Assembly (NCBI GenBank): GCA_015057755.1
Contig: SVDR01000051.1
Span: 1-16,151 of the forward strand
Direction: 5' to 3'
From: Lachnoclostridium sp.
GTDB taxonomy: Bacteria; Bacillota_A; Clostridia; Lachnospirales; Lachnospiraceae
Length of the DNA: 16,151 bases
How positions within the stretch are numbered: the stretch's first letter is position 1; each line of letters opens with the position of its first letter. Shown one piece after another: positions 13,018 through 16,151 of the stretch. Below the pieces are notes generated by a model. It saw nothing but the letters and a program-made list of their open reading frames with translations. It ran no database searches and was not told the origin of the DNA. Made by a program: the position numbers and the translations under genes.

Positions 13018-16000
13018 ATGGCAAGAAAAATGAAAACCATGGATGGTAACCACGCAGCAGCTCATGCTTCATACGCATTTACTGACGTGGCAGCTATCTT
13101 CCCGATCACACCTTCTTCTCCGATGGCTGAGGCTACAGATGAGTGGGCAACTGACGGAAGAACAAACATTTTCGGACAGCAGGTTCAGATCACAGAGATG
13201 CAGTCTGAGGCTGGTGCAGCTGGTGCAGTACACGGCTCCCTTATGGCTGGTGCATTAACAACAACTTACACAGCTTCTCAGGGTCTTCTTCTTATGATTC
13301 CGGACATCTTCAGAATCGCTGGTGAGCAGCTTCCGGGCGTATTCAACGTATCCGCTCGTGCTATCGCAGCAGCAGCTCTGAACATCTTCGGTGATCACTC
13401 TGACGTTTACGCTTGCCGTCAGACTGGTGCAGCTATGCTTTGTGAGTCCAGCGTACAGGAAGTTATGGACTTAACACCGGTTGCTCACCTTGCAGCAATC
13501 AAAGGTAAAGCTTGCTTCATCAACTTCTTCGATGGTTTCCGTACATCCCACGAGATCCAGAAGATCGAGACATGGGATTACGAAGATCTCAAAGAGATGG
13601 CTGATTTCGACGCTATCCATGAGTTCCGTATGAAAGCATTAAACCCGAACAACCCGCATCAGCGTGGTTCTGCTCAGAACCCGGATATCTTCTTCCAGGT
13701 TAAAGAGGCAGCAAACTCCAACTACGACGCTCTTCCGGCAATCGTTCAGGAGTACATGGACAAAGTTAATGCTAAGATCGGTACAAACTACAAACTCTTC
13801 AACTACTACGGTGCTGAAGATGCTGAGCATGTAATCGTAGCTATGGGTTCTGTAAACGATACAATCGAAGAGACAATCGACTACCTTGCAAAACAGGGCA
13901 AGAAGGTTGGTGTTGTTAAAGTTCGTCTTTACAGACCGTTCTCCAAGGAAGCATTCCTTGCAGCTATTCCGAAGACAGCTAAACAGATCACAGTTCTTGA
14001 CAGAACTAAAGAGCCGGGTTCCATCGGTGAGCCGTTATACCTCGACGTTCTCGCTGCTATCAATGGCACAGAGTTCGCTAACCTCCCGATCATGTCCGGT
14101 CGTTACGGCTTAGGTTCTAAGGATACAACTCCGGCACAGATCCTTGCTGTATATGAGAACACAACAAAACAGAGATTCACAGTTGGTATCGTTGATGACG
14201 TTACAAACCTTTCCCTTGAGATCGGCGCTCCGCTTATCACAACTCCGGAAGGCACAACTAACTGTAAGTTCTGGGGTCTTGGTGCTGACGGTACTGTTGG
14301 TGCTAACAAGAACTCCATCAAGATCATCGGTGACAACACAGATATGTATGCTCAGGCATACTTCGATTATGACTCCAAGAAGTCCGGTGGTGTTACAATG
14401 TCCCACCTCCGTTTCGGTCACACACCGATTAAGTCCACATACTTAATCAAGAAGGCTGACTTCGTTGCTTGTCATAACCCGTCCTACATCAGAAAGTACA
14501 ACATGGTACAGGAAGTTGTTGACGGCGGTACATTCCTTCTCAACTGTTCCTGGGATATGGCTGGTCTTGAAGAGCACCTTCCGGGTCAGGTTAAGAAGTT
14601 CATCGCTGACCACAACATTAACTTCTACACAATCGACGGTGTTAAACTTGGTATCGAGACAGGCATGGGCCCGACTCGTATCAACACAATCCTTCAGTCC
14701 GCATTCTTCGAGTTAACAGGTATCATCCCGGCAGAGAAAGCGAACGAGCTTATGAAGAAAGCTGCTCAGGCTACATACGGCCGTAAGGGTCAGGATGTAG
14801 TAGAGAAGAACTGGGCTGCTATCGACGCTGGTGCTAAGGGTCTTGTTAAGATCGAAGTTCCGGCTCACTGGGCTAACTGTGAAGACGAAGGTCTTGACAT
14901 GGGCCATGCAGAGACAGGTGCTAAGGCAACAGTTGACTACGTAAACAACATCCAGGCTGCAGTTAACGCTCAGGAAGGTAACAACCTCCCGGTATCCGCA
15001 TTCATGGAGTACGTAGATGGTGTTTCCCCGGCTGGTACATCCGCATACGAGAAACGTGGTATCGCAGTTAACATCCCGGTATGGAATCCGGATAACTGTA
15101 TCCAGTGTAACTTCTGTTCCTACGTATGTCCGCACGCTGTAATCCGTCCGATCGCTATGACAGCTGACGAGTTCGCAGCAGCTCCGGAAGGAACAAAGGG
15201 TCTCGATATGATGCTTATGCCGGAATACAAGTTCGTTATGACAGTTTCCGCTCTTGACTGTACTGGTTGCGGTTCCTGTGCTAACGTATGTCCGGGCAAG
15301 AAGGGCGAGAAGGCTCTTACAATGCAGAAACTTGATGCTAACCTTGACTCTCAGAAGGGCTTCGATTACGGTCAGACACTTGATATCAAGGAAGACGTAA
15401 TTGCTAAGTTCAAAGAGACAACAGTTAAAGGTTCTCAGTTCAAGAAACCGTACCTTGAGTTCTCCGGCGCTTGCGCAGGTTGTGGTGAGACTCCGTACGC
15501 TAAATTAGTAACACAGTTATTCGGCGATAACATGTACATCGCTAACGCTACAGGTTGTTCCTCTATCTGGGGTAACTCTGCACCGTCCACACCGTACACA
15601 TACGATAAGAACGGTCGCGGCCCGGCTTGGGGTAACTCCCTCTTCGAGGATAACGCTGAGTTCGGTTACGGTATGTTCCTTGCTCAGAAAGCTATCCGTG
15701 ATGGCTTAAAGGCTAAAGTTGAGGCAGTAGCAGCTAACGAGAACGCTACAGAAGAGATCAAGGCAGCTGCAGCTGAGTGGTTAAACACATACAACTCCAC
15801 AGCATTAAATGGCGAAGCTACAGATAAACTTCTTGCAGCTATCGAAGGCGTTGAGTGCGATACATGCAAAGACCTCATCAAGAACAAGAACTTCTTAGCT
15901 AAGAAGTGTCAGTGGATCTTCGGTGGTGACGGTTGGGCATACGATATCGGTTACAACGGTCTTGACCATGTACTTGCTTCCGGCGAGAACATCAACGTAA

Positions 16001-16151
16001 TCGTATTCAACACAGAGGTATACTCCAACACAGGTGGTCAGTCCTCCAAGGCTACACCGACTGGTGCTGTTGCTCAGTTCGCATCTGCTGGTAAAGAGAT
16101 CAAGCAGAAAGACCTCGCTGGTATCGCTATGAGTTATGGTTACATCTATGT
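13018..16151 (+). CDS. nifJ: Pyruvate:ferredoxin (flavodoxin) oxidoreductase, single-chain; 3' end outside window
   Basis: The first 1044 residues of an enzyme of about 1175. It oxidises pyruvate with CoA to acetyl-CoA and CO2, reducing ferredoxin; it is the centre of clostridial fermentation and acts in the cytoplasm. Residues known from the Desulfovibrio africanus structure fall at the same numbers: T31 (FPITPSSP), E64 and R114. The ferredoxin-like domain holds two 4Fe-4S motifs: C694-x2-C697-x2-C700-x3-C704 and C748-x2-C751-x2-C754-x3-C758. The proximal cluster begins at C819-x2-C822 (SGACAGCG); its last cysteine should be further downstream. The thiamine diphosphate site is GGDGWAYDIGYNG (969-981) and VFNTEVYSNTGGQSS. 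The start follows AGGAGG by ten bases. Codon use is extremely biased (Pro almost all CCG), as in the opp and S9 genes, marking high expression. Driven alone by the promoter at 12903. Confidence 0.97.
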   Translation, partial: MARKMKTMDGNHAAAHASYAFTDVAAIFPITPSSPMAEATDEWATDGRTNIFGQQVQITEMQSEAGAAGAVHGSLMAGALTTTYTASQGLLLMIPDIFRIAGEQLPGVFNVSARAIAAAALNIFGDHSDVYACRQTGAAMLCESSVQEVMDLTPVAHLAAIKGKACFINFFDGFRTSHEIQKIETWDYEDLKEMADFDAIHEFRMKALNPNNPHQRGSAQNPDIFFQVKEAANSNYDALPAIVQEYMDKVNAKIGTNYKLFNYYGAEDAEHVIVAMGSVNDTIEETIDYLAKQGKKVGVVKVRLYRPFSKEAFLAAIPKTAKQITVLDRTKEPGSIGEPLYLDVLAAINGTEFANLPIMSGRYGLGSKDTTPAQILAVYENTTKQRFTVGIVDDVTNLSLEIGAPLITTPEGTTNCKFWGLGADGTVGANKNSIKIIGDNTDMYAQAYFDYDSKKSGGVTMSHLRFGHTPIKSTYLIKKADFVACHNPSYIRKYNMVQEVVDGGTFLLNCSWDMAGLEEHLPGQVKKFIADHNINFYTIDGVKLGIETGMGPTRINTILQSAFFELTGIIPAEKANELMKKAAQATYGRKGQDVVEKNWAAIDAGAKGLVKIEVPAHWANCEDEGLDMGHAETGAKATVDYVNNIQAAVNAQEGNNLPVSAFMEYVDGVSPAGTSAYEKRGIAVNIPVWNPDNCIQCNFCSYVCPHAVIRPIAMTADEFAAAPEGTKGLDMMLMPEYKFVMTVSALDCTGCGSCANVCPGKKGEKALTMQKLDANLDSQKGFDYGQTLDIKEDVIAKFKETTVKGSQFKKPYLEFSGACAGCGETPYAKLVTQLFGDNMYIANATGCSSIWGNSAPSTPYTYDKNGRGPAWGNSLFEDNAEFGYGMFLAQKAIRDGLKAKVEAVAANENATEEIKAAAAEWLNTYNSTALNGEATDKLLAAIEGVECDTCKDLIKNKNFLAKKCQWIFGGDGWAYDIGYNGLDHVLASGENINVIVFNTEVYSNTGGQSSKATPTGAVAQFASAGKEIKQKDLAGIAMSYGYIY

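Overview
This is about 16 kb of a strictly anaerobic, Gram-positive Clostridia chromosome, most likely Lachnospiraceae. The reasons are a single-chain pyruvate:ferredoxin oxidoreductase, a VanW/YoaR-type cell-wall protein, strong GGAGG ribosome binding sites, TTGNNN/TATAAT promoters, and strict codon use (Pro CCG, Thr ACA, Leu CTT) in the highly expressed genes. That assignment is inferred from gene content and style; I could not search a database. Both window edges cut genes.

Layout. (1) 1-1511: the end of a peptide-import ABC operon. It holds the C-terminal part of OppD/DppD and a complete OppF/DppF, coupled by TAATG and closed by a 13-bp-stem terminator. (2) 1547-5683: a strong promoter followed by two paralogous cytoplasmic S9 (prolyl-oligopeptidase clan) peptidases. 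A terminator hairpin sits between them, directly against the second gene's ribosome binding site. Import of oligopeptides followed by cytosolic cleavage is the obvious joint role. (3) 5689-6895: about 1.2 kb of small unrecognised genes. On the minus strand there is a two-gene unit (142 aa and 93 aa, both predicted helical). There is also a 37-aa plus-strand gene that converges on a minus-strand Cys/Gly-rich protein built of two hydrophobic repeats. (4) 6976-9770: an operon of an AlaX-type tRNA-Ala editing protein, a P1/DmpA-family N-terminal-nucleophile peptidase, and a short precorrin-2 dehydrogenase-like (siroheme) protein. (5) 9727-10593, minus strand: a PHP-domain phosphoesterase whose 3' end overlaps the siroheme gene tail-to-tail by 44 bp. 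(6) 10685-12806: a divergently transcribed VanW/G5 membrane-anchored wall protein with a very basic cytosolic tail and a low-complexity C-terminus. (7) 12809-16151: repeats, a strong extended -10 promoter and a long AT-rich leader driving nifJ (PFOR), which runs off the right edge.

Most of the window is ordinary housekeeping and fermentative metabolism. The parts least explained by known families are the small-gene cluster at 5689-6895, the repeats upstream of nifJ, and the terminator placed on the ribosome binding site of the second S9 peptidase. I saw no tRNA or rRNA genes, CRISPR array, transposase or phage gene.
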